Of a DNA stretch of 64,000 nt, positions 39,188-47,222 are shown piece by piece. The position numbers and the translations under genes are program-made. The stretch is from Terribacillus saccharophilus (GTDB lineage: Bacteria > Bacillota > Bacilli > Bacillales > Amphibacillaceae): positions 1 to 64,000 of the forward strand of contig FOCD01000001.1 in assembly GCA_900110015.1 (NCBI GenBank). Reading direction: 5' to 3'. The stretch's first letter is position 1. Each line of letters begins with the position of its first letter. The notes under the pieces are model-generated. The model saw only the letters and a program-made list of their open reading frames with translations, made no database searches and was not told the DNA's origin.

Positions 39188-39212
39188 GTTTCGTTAAGAT
39201 AGGAGGGGGAAT
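39188..39212 (+). promoter_or_regulatory. sigma-B-type promoter of the first 17M stress gene
   Basis: GTTTCG (39188-39193), 13 bases, GGGAAT (39207-39212). The -35 has two deviations from GTTTAA; spacing and -10 are identical to the ytxG promoter. It lies directly behind the tyrS terminator. Confidence 0.65.
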
Positions 39213-39272
39213 GTAATAACCATCTAGTCCTTTAGCATTTACCAGAACGTAAATCAATAGGAGGTAATATCA

Positions 39273-39782
39273 ATGGTTAATACAAATTCAATAGAAACAT
39301 TCATCAATGAAAGCGATGCAATCGTACGAGTAAATGAATTGATTTCTGCTGGAGTCCCAGAAGAGGATATCACGGTGATTGTAGATAAGAAACCGAATAA
39401 CAGTATTTTAGGAGATAAGAGAGATGTTCACTATAAGGAAGCAAATGGATCCTTTGGCACAAAATTCGCCTCTTTCTTTTCCAGTGAAGATCCAGAAGAG
39501 AAAGTCCTGAAGAACCTGAGTCTTTCAGAAACGGAGAAAGACCGATATGCTGAAGAGCTAAAAGCAGGGAAAGTATTGCTGTATGCAGAAAATAAACCGG
39601 TAAACCCTACTACTGCTGCTAGCACAGCAACTCCAAAAGACCGAAGTGACCATGCAACAGAAGGAGAAAAAGGATTGACTGCAGATGGTCTATATGCAAC
39701 TGATAAACCGAATGACGGATTGCATGCAGAACCGAATACGAACGATCAGAATGCGAATGAATTGAATAAGACGAGAAGATAG
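39273..39782 (+). CDS. general stress protein, 17M-like domain (YflT/YsnF N-terminal type)
   Basis: A 169-residue protein. Residues 1-106 form the general stress protein 17M-like domain (IETF...DAIVRVNELISAGV...ITVIVDKK...EELKAGKVLLYAE), followed by a disordered Thr/Asn/Asp-rich tail. It is a close paralogue of the first part of the gene at 47223 (60 of 106 residues identical by eye). It starts at ATG 39273 behind AGGAGG. Function unknown; sigma-B control is inferred from the promoter. Confidence 0.82.
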   Translation: MVNTNSIETFINESDAIVRVNELISAGVPEEDITVIVDKKPNNSILGDKRDVHYKEANGSFGTKFASFFSSEDPEEKVLKNLSLSETEKDRYAEELKAGKVLLYAENKPVNPTTAASTATPKDRSDHATEGEKGLTADGLYATDKPNDGLHAEPNTNDQNANELNKTRR

Positions 39783-39789
39783 TATTATT

Positions 39790-39832
39790 AAAAGGCTTCA
39801 TCAGCGCTCAGGTGCTGATGAAGCCTTTTTCT
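39790..39832 (+). terminator. terminator of the first 17M gene
   Basis: Stem AAAAGGCTTCATCAGC / GCTGATGAAGCCTTTTT with loop GCTCAGGT. Confidence 0.92.
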
Positions 39833-39894
39833 GTGCAAAAAAATAAACATTGGTTCCGTACCATGCTGTACATTCATTCTCCCATTGATGATAA

Positions 39895-39908
39895 TGAAAG
39901 CGCATACA
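39895..39908 (+). promoter_or_regulatory. cre site (CcpA operator) ahead of the PTS operon
   Basis: TGAAAGCGCATACA fits TGNAANCGNWNNCW at every fixed position. It lies 46 bases before the regulator start. The promoter itself is not clear. CcpA, encoded 5 kb away, is the expected ligand. Confidence 0.72.
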
Positions 39909-39953
39909 AAAGTGGAGAACACATGCTAAGATATTTATAGAAAGGAGGATTTG

Positions 39954-42038
39954 ATGAATCTTAATGAACGTAACGCAGCTATCCTGGATGCTTTACTCAG
40001 TAATCCAAGTGTATCGAGTAACTTAATTGAAAAAAGATTCAGCCTTTCTAAAAGACAGCTAGGCTACACCATTAATAAGGTCAACAGCTGGCTAAAACAA
40101 ATGGGCTTGCCATTGATCGAGCGAACTTCACAAGGCTATTTCCTTATCGACGAAAAAGTATTCACAACGTTAAACCATGTGAAGGAGTCTGCCGAGCAAA
40201 GTCATTCTTCCGTATTGTCTGTCCGCCAACGTATGCATCTGCTTCTTTGTATGCTGGTAAGTAAGGACGACCTTTCATTGGATTATTTTTCTATTTCGCT
40301 GGATATCAGCAGAAATACAATACTCCGGGATTTAAAAAACCTGCAGAAGCATCTTGAACCCTTTCAGTTACAAATTCGATATTCACGAAGACACGGCTAC
40401 CATATAGAGGGCAATGAAATGCAGATTCGGAAGGCTTTGATGTCCACTTTGATGGAATTTATCGGGACGGACGATGGCCTTTCTATATTGATGGATGTTT
40501 TAGAGTTGGGAGAAAGTTGCTTGCATGAGTTCCGCAGTAGAATTGAACAGGTAGAGCAAAAACTATCTATTAAATTCACAGATGAGAAAATGAAGACGAT
40601 GCCAATTACATTATTCTTGATTCTAGATCGGATTCGAAAAGGTAAGTGCTTAACTGATTCTCCTATTAGTAATAAGGAATTGGCAGGTACGAAAGAATAT
40701 CAAGCGGCAGAGGAATTATTATTTGATCAGGAAGGGTTGCCAGAAGCAGAGAGACTTTTTATCACACTTCATCTGTTGTCTGCGAATGTGATAACAACTC
40801 ATATGGAAGCGGCGGATACATTCCCAGACCTATATCCAGCAGTGGATAGTATGCTCAGTCTTTTCGAGAAAGTAGCTTGTATCCGTGTTCAGGAAAGGAA
40901 ACAGCTGCTTCATAAATTAATGCAGCATATAAAGCCGGCCTATTACCGAATCAAATACCATCTTACAGACAATACGCCTGTTCCAGGTGTATTGAGTGGA
41001 GAGTTTCGAGCTTTGCATCAACTGGTTAAACGATCTCTTGAACCATTGGAGCTCTTTATCCATAGTGAGATACCAGAGAATGAACAATTATATATTACTT
41101 TACTTATCGGGGGTTGGATTAGACAGCAGGGAGAAAGTATCGGTGAGAAGGTGAAAGCAATAGTCGTGTGTCCGCATGGTGTTTCAGTTTCCAAGCTGAT
41201 GTTCCATGAATTGAGTGGATTATTTCCGGAATTCATATTCCTGGATAGCATGTCTGTTCGAGAATTCACCACATACGATCTCGAATACGATCTTGTTTTT
41301 TCTCCGGTATTACTGGAAACTTCACGAAAGCTGTTCATTACAAAAACAATGCTCGATGTTCATGAGAAAAGACTTCTCCGGAAACAAGTTATTTCCTATA
41401 TACACGGATTTATTTCTAAAGAAGTCAGATCAAGTGATATTATGCAAATCATTAAAAATCATTCAATAGTGAAAAACGAGCAAGCGTTGGAAGAGGAACT
41501 TCACGCATATCTCAGCCAAGTGGATCAGCATGTGGTTCCAACAACAGCGGAAGAAATGCAGCCTCTGCAGCTCAGTGACTTTCTTACAGATAGGCATTTG
41601 AAAATGACATATCAATTAGGATCATGGGAAGATGCTGTTCGATCTTGTGCCAATAGTTTACTTGATAAAGGAATTATCGAAAAAAGATATATAGATGCCA
41701 TGATTAAGGGCTGTGAAGAAGATCCGTATATCGTGATTGGACCTGGTATAGCTATCCCGCATGCTTCACCAGAAGATGGTGTCGTCCGTACTGGGATGAG
41801 CCTGCTGAAAATCAAAAATGGCGTCCAGTATTTGAATCATCGTATCCATATTATCGTAGTCATCGCGGCAAAGGATAAAAAGGAGCATATTCATGCGTTA
41901 ATGCAGCTGATGAAGCTATCAAAATCCGAAGCTGATATGAAAGCTTTGATAAATGGTACCACCATACCAGAGATGAAGCGGATCATTCAACAATATTCTG
42001 ACGACACAGTAAAGGAGAAGGAGTTCTATTATGGCTGA
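39954..42038 (+). CDS. BglG-family transcriptional activator with PRD and PTS domains (MtlR/ManR-like)
   Basis: A 694-residue PTS-controlled regulator. Two N-terminal helix-turn-helix units (about 10-50 and 85-130) are followed by two PRD domains (about 185-400), a galactitol-type EIIB-like domain with the phospho-cysteine in VVCPHGVS near residue 408, and an EIIA-like domain with AIPHASPEDG near residue 604. Activity is expected to be set by phosphorylation from HPr and the operon's own EIIB. ATG 39954 is preferred over TTG 39951 because GGAGG ends at 39948. It overlaps the EIIA gene, so the regulator is the first gene of the operon. Confidence 0.9.
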   Translation: MNLNERNAAILDALLSNPSVSSNLIEKRFSLSKRQLGYTINKVNSWLKQMGLPLIERTSQGYFLIDEKVFTTLNHVKESAEQSHSSVLSVRQRMHLLLCMLVSKDDLSLDYFSISLDISRNTILRDLKNLQKHLEPFQLQIRYSRRHGYHIEGNEMQIRKALMSTLMEFIGTDDGLSILMDVLELGESCLHEFRSRIEQVEQKLSIKFTDEKMKTMPITLFLILDRIRKGKCLTDSPISNKELAGTKEYQAAEELLFDQEGLPEAERLFITLHLLSANVITTHMEAADTFPDLYPAVDSMLSLFEKVACIRVQERKQLLHKLMQHIKPAYYRIKYHLTDNTPVPGVLSGEFRALHQLVKRSLEPLELFIHSEIPENEQLYITLLIGGWIRQQGESIGEKVKAIVVCPHGVSVSKLMFHELSGLFPEFIFLDSMSVREFTTYDLEYDLVFSPVLLETSRKLFITKTMLDVHEKRLLRKQVISYIHGFISKEVRSSDIMQIIKNHSIVKNEQALEEELHAYLSQVDQHVVPTTAEEMQPLQLSDFLTDRHLKMTYQLGSWEDAVRSCANSLLDKGIIEKRYIDAMIKGCEEDPYIVIGPGIAIPHASPEDGVVRTGMSLLKIKNGVQYLNHRIHIIVVIAAKDKKEHIHALMQLMKLSKSEADMKALINGTTIPEMKRIIQQYSDDTVKEKEFYYG

Positions 42039-42519
42039 TTTTTATCTGGATGAGAATTTAGTATTCCTGCAAGCAGCAGGTACGCGAGAAGAGATATTAC
42101 GAGAAATGGCAGAAAACCTTGTTAAAGAGGAACTCGTCAAAACTAGCTTTGTAACTGGAGTAATTGAGAGGGAAAAGGAATATCCGACAGGACTGCCCAC
42201 CTCATCATCACTATCAGTCGCTATTCCGCATACAGACATTGAACATGTAAAAAAGGATGCAATTAGCATAGCTCTATTAAAGGAACCTGTTGCCTTCCGA
42301 GTGATGGGGGAAGCTTCCATGGAGACATCTGTCAGTATCATTTTCATGCTGGCGATGCAGCAATCGCATGCACAGCTGACATTATTAAGAGATTTGATGG
42401 ACTTTCTCCAAAATGAAACGACGCTGCAGGCGTTGTATGATTCCAAAACAAAAGAAGATGTAGTCAAGCTGATAGATAGGAAGCTTAGCTTGTCTGCCAG
42501 TAAAGGAGGTGACAGATAA
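42031..42519 (+). CDS. gatA: PTS EIIA component, galactitol/fructose type
   Basis: A 162-residue EIIA protein; the phospho-accepting histidine is H67 in VAIPHTD. The rest of the fold (AISIALLKEPVAFRVMG, IIFMLAMQQSHAQLTLL) is typical of the mannitol-fructose EIIA family. It starts eight bases before the end of the regulator gene and overlaps the EIIB start by one base. The sugar transported is not certain; see gatC. Confidence 0.9.
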   Translation: MADFYLDENLVFLQAAGTREEILREMAENLVKEELVKTSFVTGVIEREKEYPTGLPTSSSLSVAIPHTDIEHVKKDAISIALLKEPVAFRVMGEASMETSVSIIFMLAMQQSHAQLTLLRDLMDFLQNETTLQALYDSKTKEDVVKLIDRKLSLSASKGGDR

Positions 42520-42803
42520 TGGCCAAAAAACAAGTATTGGTTGCCTGTGGTGCTGGTATTGCCACTTCAACTGTCGTGAATAGTGCGATTGAAGAGATGG
42601 CGAAAGAGAATAAGATCGATGTTAATCTGATCCAAATTAAAATTGCTGAAGTGAATACCTATGTGGATACGGCAGATTTACTAGTAACCACTGCCATGGT
42701 AAAAACAGCCTATCCTTTCCCAGTGATCAATGCACGCTCATTCTTGACAGGAATCGGTTTGGAAGAAACGAAGGAAGAGATCTTAAAAGAACTGAAAAAA
42801 TGA
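42519..42803 (+). CDS. gatB: PTS EIIB component, galactitol type
   Basis: A 94-residue EIIB protein with phospho-accepting C10 in VACGAGIATSTVV, the typical signature of GatB. It takes the phosphate from EIIA and gives it to the polyol bound in EIIC. The one-base overlap with gatA implies coupled translation. Confidence 0.92.
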   Translation: MAKKQVLVACGAGIATSTVVNSAIEEMAKENKIDVNLIQIKIAEVNTYVDTADLLVTTAMVKTAYPFPVINARSFLTGIGLEETKEEILKELKK

Positions 42804-42812
42804 AAAGTGGGC

Positions 42813-42839
42813 GTCGGTTCCAATCTAACTGGGATCGAC
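42813..42839 (+). other. intercistronic hairpin between gatB and gatC
   Basis: Stem GTCGGTTCC / GGGATCGAC (two G-U pairs) with a nine-base loop and no T run. It may be a processing or stability element that separates EIIB from EIIC expression; no terminator function is evident. Confidence 0.5.
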
Positions 42840-42863
42840 CTCATTTTCAAGAAGTGGGGCTGA

Positions 42864-44126
42864 ATGATGGATACATTTGTGAATTTCTTACAAGGATTTC
42901 TTGATTTGGGTGCAACGGTTATACTGCCGGTAGCAATCTTTCTTCTGGGACTTTTATTCGGTCAGAAGCCAGGGAAGGCATTTCGTTCCGGGCTTACAAT
43001 CGGAGTCGCTTTTGTCGGTATATTCCTCGTCGTCGACTTGCTGACACTGAACCTCGGACCTGCTGCACAGCAGATGGTTGATCGTTTGGGAGTAGATCTT
43101 AATGTAATCGATGTTGGATGGCCAGCCACTTCTTCTATAGCCTGGGCATCTGTCGTGGCCGCATTTATTATACCGCTTGGCCTTGTCGTCAATGTCATCA
43201 TGCTCGTAACGAAGACGACAAAAACCATGAACGTGGATATTTGGAATTATTGGCACTATACATTTATGGCTGCAGTTGTATATACCGTTTCTGGAAGTGT
43301 AGTACAAGGGCTTATCGCAGCTGTCATTTTTCAGATTGTCTGTTTGAAAGTGGCTGATTGGACGCAGCCGATGGTAGAGGAGTTCTATGAAATGCCAGGT
43401 GTGACTGTTGCGACAGGCAGTACGATTTCTTATGCTCCGGGGATACTCATTGTTAAGCTGATTGAGAAGATACCAGGCTTGAATAAGATACATGCCGATC
43501 CTGAAACAATTCAAAAGAGATTCGGTATTTTCGGAGACTCGATGGTAATTGGATTATTACTAGGCGCTGCTATAGGTGCATTAGCGGGTTATGGAGTTGG
43601 AGATATCATTGAAATCGGAATGGCAATGGCTGCTGTCATGGTTTTGATGCCCCGAATGGTGAAAATTCTAATGGAAGGGCTGATGCCAGTATCAGAATCT
43701 GCCAGGAACTGGCTCAGTAAGCGATTCGGTAACAGTGAAATCAATATCGGGTTGGATGCAGCAGTATTATTGGGGCATCCAGCAGTCATCTCTACTGCTC
43801 TGATCTTGACGCCAATTACCGTCCTGTTGGCGGTTATCCTGCCTGGAAATGCCGTTTTGCCTTTTGCGGATTTGGCCACTATACCATTTATCGTTGCCTT
43901 TATCGTTGGAGCAGCCAAAGGAAACATTATCCATTCTGTAATAACTGGAACAATTATGATTGCCTTATCTCTGTATATGGCCACAGATATAGCTCCTATT
44001 TTCACAGACATGACGACTGCTGCCAATATTGAAATGCCAGAAGGCTCAGCGATGGTATCTAGCATCGATCAGGGAGGCAACTTAGTCAACTGGATTATAT
44101 GGAAGGTTTTCGCAATATTCAATTAA
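42864..44126 (+). CDS. gatC: PTS EIIC component, galactitol type
   Basis: A 420-residue membrane permease of the galactitol EIIC family: LGATVILPVAIFLLGLLFGQKPGKAFRSG at the start, then nine or so hydrophobic segments, with PGNAVLPFADLATIPF near residue 330. It carries the polyol across the membrane while EIIB phosphorylates it. Galactitol, but also pentitols such as arabitol, xylitol or ribitol, are transported by members of this family. ATG 42867 is an alternative start. Confidence 0.9.
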   Translation: MMDTFVNFLQGFLDLGATVILPVAIFLLGLLFGQKPGKAFRSGLTIGVAFVGIFLVVDLLTLNLGPAAQQMVDRLGVDLNVIDVGWPATSSIAWASVVAAFIIPLGLVVNVIMLVTKTTKTMNVDIWNYWHYTFMAAVVYTVSGSVVQGLIAAVIFQIVCLKVADWTQPMVEEFYEMPGVTVATGSTISYAPGILIVKLIEKIPGLNKIHADPETIQKRFGIFGDSMVIGLLLGAAIGALAGYGVGDIIEIGMAMAAVMVLMPRMVKILMEGLMPVSESARNWLSKRFGNSEINIGLDAAVLLGHPAVISTALILTPITVLLAVILPGNAVLPFADLATIPFIVAFIVGAAKGNIIHSVITGTIMIALSLYMATDIAPIFTDMTTAANIEMPEGSAMVSSIDQGGNLVNWIIWKVFAIFN

Positions 44127-44146
44127 TAAATTAGGAGGAGCTCAAC

Positions 44147-45184
44147 ATGCATGCTTTAGTGAAAAAGGAGTTAGGCTTTGGCAACCTTGTTATTGAAAAC
44201 AAACCGGAGCCTTATCCAGAAGATGATCAAGTGAAAATAAAAGTAACTTATGCAGGCATATGCGGATCTGATATCCACACGTATGAAGGAAGCTACCGAG
44301 TAACTGCTCCTGTCACGTTAGGACATGAATTTGCTGGAGTCGTAGTCAGTGTTGGGAGTAATGTCAGCCATTTGAAGCCAGGAGATCGGGTTACTTCCGA
44401 GACCACTTTCTATATTTGCGGGCAATGCAGCTATTGTGAGCAGAAGGATTATAACTTATGCAAGTATCGAAAAGGGCTTGGAACACAGCAGGATGGCGGC
44501 TTTGCAACCTATGTAATTGCTAGGGCTGAAAGCATCCACCATATCCCTAATAATGTTGATGATCAGTCAGCAGCAATGACAGAAGCGCTCGCGTGCACGC
44601 ATCATGCAGTGGCTAAAACAACGATTAAACCGAATGACATTGTGGTCGTGATAGGACCAGGACCTATTGGTCTTTTGACCGCGCAAGTTGCTAAAAGCAA
44701 AGGGGCCATGGTAGTTATCACTGGCCTGTCATCTGATACCGTTCGTTTGGAAAAAGCAAAGTCGCTTGGAATTGACTATGTGGTCAATGTACAGGAAGAA
44801 TCACTGGAAGAGATTATTTCAGGACTGACAGATGGATATGGAGCGGATGTCGTTTTTGAATGTTCAGGAGCGATTCCAGCTGCACGTCAGGGTTTGTCGC
44901 TTCTTCGAAAAAAGGGACAGTACGCTCAAGTAGGTTTGTTTGCCGAAGCAGCCATTCCGTTTGATATGGAGCAGGTTATTCAAAAGGAATTGAAAATCAT
45001 TGGCAGCAGAAGCCAAAAGCCTGCTGACTGGGAACCTTCGCTGCATCTGATGGAGAGCGGTGCCGTTGATGCAGCTGCGCTTGTCACCCACATTTTCGAT
45101 ATAACAGAATGGGAGAAGGCTTATCAATTAATCAAATCGGGAGAAGCAATTAAAGTCCTTCTGACACCAAAGAAAGAAAGGTGA
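44147..45184 (+). CDS. zinc-dependent polyol(-phosphate) dehydrogenase, first copy
   Basis: A 345-residue medium-chain dehydrogenase. Catalytic-zinc residues lie in GICGSDIHTYEG and GHEFAGVV, the structural-zinc lobe is CGQCSYCEQKDYNLC (residues 91-105), and the NAD-binding motif is VVVIGPGPIGLLTAQVA near 165. It is related to sorbitol and L-threonine dehydrogenases. In this operon it likely oxidises a polyol phosphate released by the PTS. The RBS AGGAGGAG is strong. Confidence 0.88.
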   Translation: MHALVKKELGFGNLVIENKPEPYPEDDQVKIKVTYAGICGSDIHTYEGSYRVTAPVTLGHEFAGVVVSVGSNVSHLKPGDRVTSETTFYICGQCSYCEQKDYNLCKYRKGLGTQQDGGFATYVIARAESIHHIPNNVDDQSAAMTEALACTHHAVAKTTIKPNDIVVVIGPGPIGLLTAQVAKSKGAMVVITGLSSDTVRLEKAKSLGIDYVVNVQEESLEEIISGLTDGYGADVVFECSGAIPAARQGLSLLRKKGQYAQVGLFAEAAIPFDMEQVIQKELKIIGSRSQKPADWEPSLHLMESGAVDAAALVTHIFDITEWEKAYQLIKSGEAIKVLLTPKKER

Positions 45185-45190
45185 AAAACG

Positions 45191-45862
45191 ATGGAAAAAG
45201 AAAAACTGATTGAGTTGATCGATTACACACTGCTGTCTCCAGTTGCCAGTAAAGCGGTTATAAAAACATTCTGTCTAGAAGCGATAACTTATGGATTCCG
45301 GACAGTCTTCGTAAATCCATGGTATGTCCCCTATGCTTATACAATCCTGTCACCCCATGGCATTAAAGTAGGAGCGCCTATTGGCTTTTCGCTAGGCGGT
45401 GCCACTACAAGAGTTAAAGTAGAGGAAACGAAAGCGGCGATTGAAGATGGAGCTTCGGAAATCGATATGCTTGTGAACCTGGGAGCGATGAAATCCAGAG
45501 AATTCAATGCAGTTTATCAAGATATCGATGCTGTGGTAAGAGCTGCTGGAGGATTGACAACGAAGGTAATCATCGAGACCTCATTGTTAAACCAAGCTGA
45601 GAAACGAGAAGTGACGGAAATTGTCATGACAGCAGGAGCGGATTTTGTTAAAACAGCTACTGGATTCAACGGCGGAGGTGCGACAGTAGAGGATATTGAA
45701 CTTTTATCTAACATTTCTCAAGGTAAGATAGGTGTAAAAGCTGCGGGAGGCATAAAAACTTATGAAGATGCAGTCAAAATGATTGAGGCAGGCGCCACGC
45801 GAATTGGTGCAAGCGGGGCTGTAGCAATTATTCAGAACAGAAAATCAAAAGCCGACTACTAA
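45191..45862 (+). CDS. deoxyribose-phosphate aldolase (DeoC)-like aldolase, divergent
   Basis: A 223-residue class I aldolase of the DeoC family. The catalytic residues are kept: D92 in SEIDMLVN, Schiff-base K154 in DFVKTATGF and K183 in GVKAAGGIKT. Substrate-site blocks differ from common DeoC: the usual DHTLLKP reads DYTLLSP, and the usual VGFPLG reads IGFSLGG. With two polyol dehydrogenases beside it, the enzyme more likely cleaves a keto- or aldo-sugar phosphate made by the operon than nucleoside-derived deoxyribose phosphate. That is inference; no nucleoside genes are nearby. Confidence 0.82.
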   Translation: MEKEKLIELIDYTLLSPVASKAVIKTFCLEAITYGFRTVFVNPWYVPYAYTILSPHGIKVGAPIGFSLGGATTRVKVEETKAAIEDGASEIDMLVNLGAMKSREFNAVYQDIDAVVRAAGGLTTKVIIETSLLNQAEKREVTEIVMTAGADFVKTATGFNGGGATVEDIELLSNISQGKIGVKAAGGIKTYEDAVKMIEAGATRIGASGAVAIIQNRKSKADY

Positions 45863-45877
45863 TTTGGAGGTGTAAAG

Positions 45878-46024
45878 ATGGTAGATATGATGCTTGATTT
45901 TATGCTCGGGTCCTTAAGGGAAGTAAGCGGCTTCTATTTTGCACATCAATTGATTTTTAATGGCCTAATTATAGGTGGTGTATGCCTGAAGCTGTTCACG
46001 AAGAAGAGAACGAAGCAGACATAA
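45878..46024 (+). CDS. 48-residue hydrophobic peptide in the PTS operon
   Basis: A short frame, below usual gene-finding limits. ATG 45878 follows TTTGGAGG at 45864-45870 with good spacing and ends at TAA 46022. The peptide starts MVDMMLDFMLGSLREVSG, has a hydrophobic stretch FAHQLIFNGLIIGGVCLKLF, and ends in a basic tail TKKRTKQT, fitting a single-span membrane peptide with its C-terminus inside. It fills the gap between the aldolase and the second dehydrogenase exactly, 15 bases from each. I do not recognise a family. The strong Shine-Dalgarno and the tight spacing argue that it is real. Confidence 0.65.
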   Translation: MVDMMLDFMLGSLREVSGFYFAHQLIFNGLIIGGVCLKLFTKKRTKQT

Positions 46025-46039
46025 AAGGGTGGGACATGA

Positions 46040-47083
46040 ATGAAGACGCTTAATCTGTATGGAGTTGAAGATATAAGGTTTGAACAATCTCCGCGCCCAA
46101 CGATCGAAGCGCAACACGATGTAATCATAAAAATCACTGCTGCAGGCATTTGCGGTTCCGATCTGTCGCGTTATAAAAAGCTTGGTCCCTATAGAGCTGG
46201 TATGACATTCGGTCATGAATTCTCAGGGGTGGTGGAGGAAACGGGAGCAGCTGTTACTAATGTTAAAAGAGGAGATAGAGTGGCTGCTTGTCCAACACAT
46301 GCATGTGGAAACTGCTACTATTGCAAAAGCGGTCAGCCTTCGCAATGTGAGGAATTAATGGTCATCGGATCCAAAGTACCTGGTGCTTTTGCAGAGTATG
46401 TGAAGTTACCAGCTATGCATGTTATACCACTTCCTCCTGAAGTGAATGATGAGACGGCAGCACTTATTGAGCCTGCTGCTGTTGTAGCTCATGGTTTCTA
46501 TCGGACACAAATCAAACCTGGAGCAACTGTTGCTGTAATGGGAGCTGGAAGTATCGGGCTGCTTGCGATACAATGGGCTAGAATTTTCGGAGCGAAGACA
46601 ATCATTGCCATAGATATTGATAAAAGAAAATTAGATATTGCTTTGGAAGTTGGAGCCGATCATGTAATTGATAGTTCGGCAGCTGAACCTCATGAAGCGA
46701 TACTGGCATACACAGATGGAATTGGAGTTGACCTAGCAATTGAATCAGCCGGTTCACCAGTGACATCTGCACAAGTGTTATCACTTCCTAAAAAAGGCGG
46801 AGAGATTGTCTATTTGGGTATCCCATACGCTGATATACGAATAGAGCGATTTTATTTTGAGAAAATCGTCAGAAATGAGCTTACCATTCACGGCTCTTGG
46901 AATGCTTTATCTGCTCCATTTCCTGGTAAAGAGTGGACTAACGCTATTCATTACATGAAAACTGGCCAAATAAATGGAGAGAAAATGATAAGTCATCACA
47001 TACCTTTAAGTGATGGTCCAGCAATTTTCAAGCAGCTTACCGATCGAAGTATTGATGCCGTGAAGGTGCTATTTCATCCATAA
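46040..47083 (+). CDS. gatD: zinc-dependent polyol-phosphate dehydrogenase, second copy (galactitol-1-phosphate dehydrogenase-like)
   Basis: A 347-residue medium-chain dehydrogenase, clearly different from the one at 44147. Catalytic zinc: GICGSDLSRYK and GHEFSGVVEE; structural zinc: CGNCYYCKSGQPSQC; NAD motif: VAVMGAGSIGLLAIQWARIFG near 168, with an acidic IAIDID end that favours NAD. It resembles galactitol-1-phosphate 5-dehydrogenases. It is the last gene of the operon and is followed by a terminator. Confidence 0.85.
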   Translation: MKTLNLYGVEDIRFEQSPRPTIEAQHDVIIKITAAGICGSDLSRYKKLGPYRAGMTFGHEFSGVVEETGAAVTNVKRGDRVAACPTHACGNCYYCKSGQPSQCEELMVIGSKVPGAFAEYVKLPAMHVIPLPPEVNDETAALIEPAAVVAHGFYRTQIKPGATVAVMGAGSIGLLAIQWARIFGAKTIIAIDIDKRKLDIALEVGADHVIDSSAAEPHEAILAYTDGIGVDLAIESAGSPVTSAQVLSLPKKGGEIVYLGIPYADIRIERFYFEKIVRNELTIHGSWNALSAPFPGKEWTNAIHYMKTGQINGEKMISHHIPLSDGPAIFKQLTDRSIDAVKVLFHP

Positions 47084-47090
47084 TATCACT

Positions 47091-47124
47091 AAGAAGATGT
47101 ATGGAATTACATCTTCTTTTTTGT
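47091..47124 (+). terminator. terminator of the PTS operon
   Basis: Eleven-pair stem AAGAAGATGTA / TACATCTTCTT with a six-base loop and T run. Confidence 0.88.
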
Positions 47125-47152
47125 GTAATGAGGTCTGAAAATTAAAGATCAT

Positions 47153-47177
47153 GTTTATAAAATGACTTGCCGGGAAT
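47153..47177 (+). promoter_or_regulatory. sigma-B-type promoter of the YsnF-like gene
   Basis: GTTTAT (47153-47158), 13 bases, GGGAAT (47172-47177), the same spacing and -10 as the other two sigma-B promoters in the window. Confidence 0.72.
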
Positions 47178-47222
47178 ACAAAAACCATGAAACACTTCAA
47201 TACAATTTAGGAGGCATACAAC

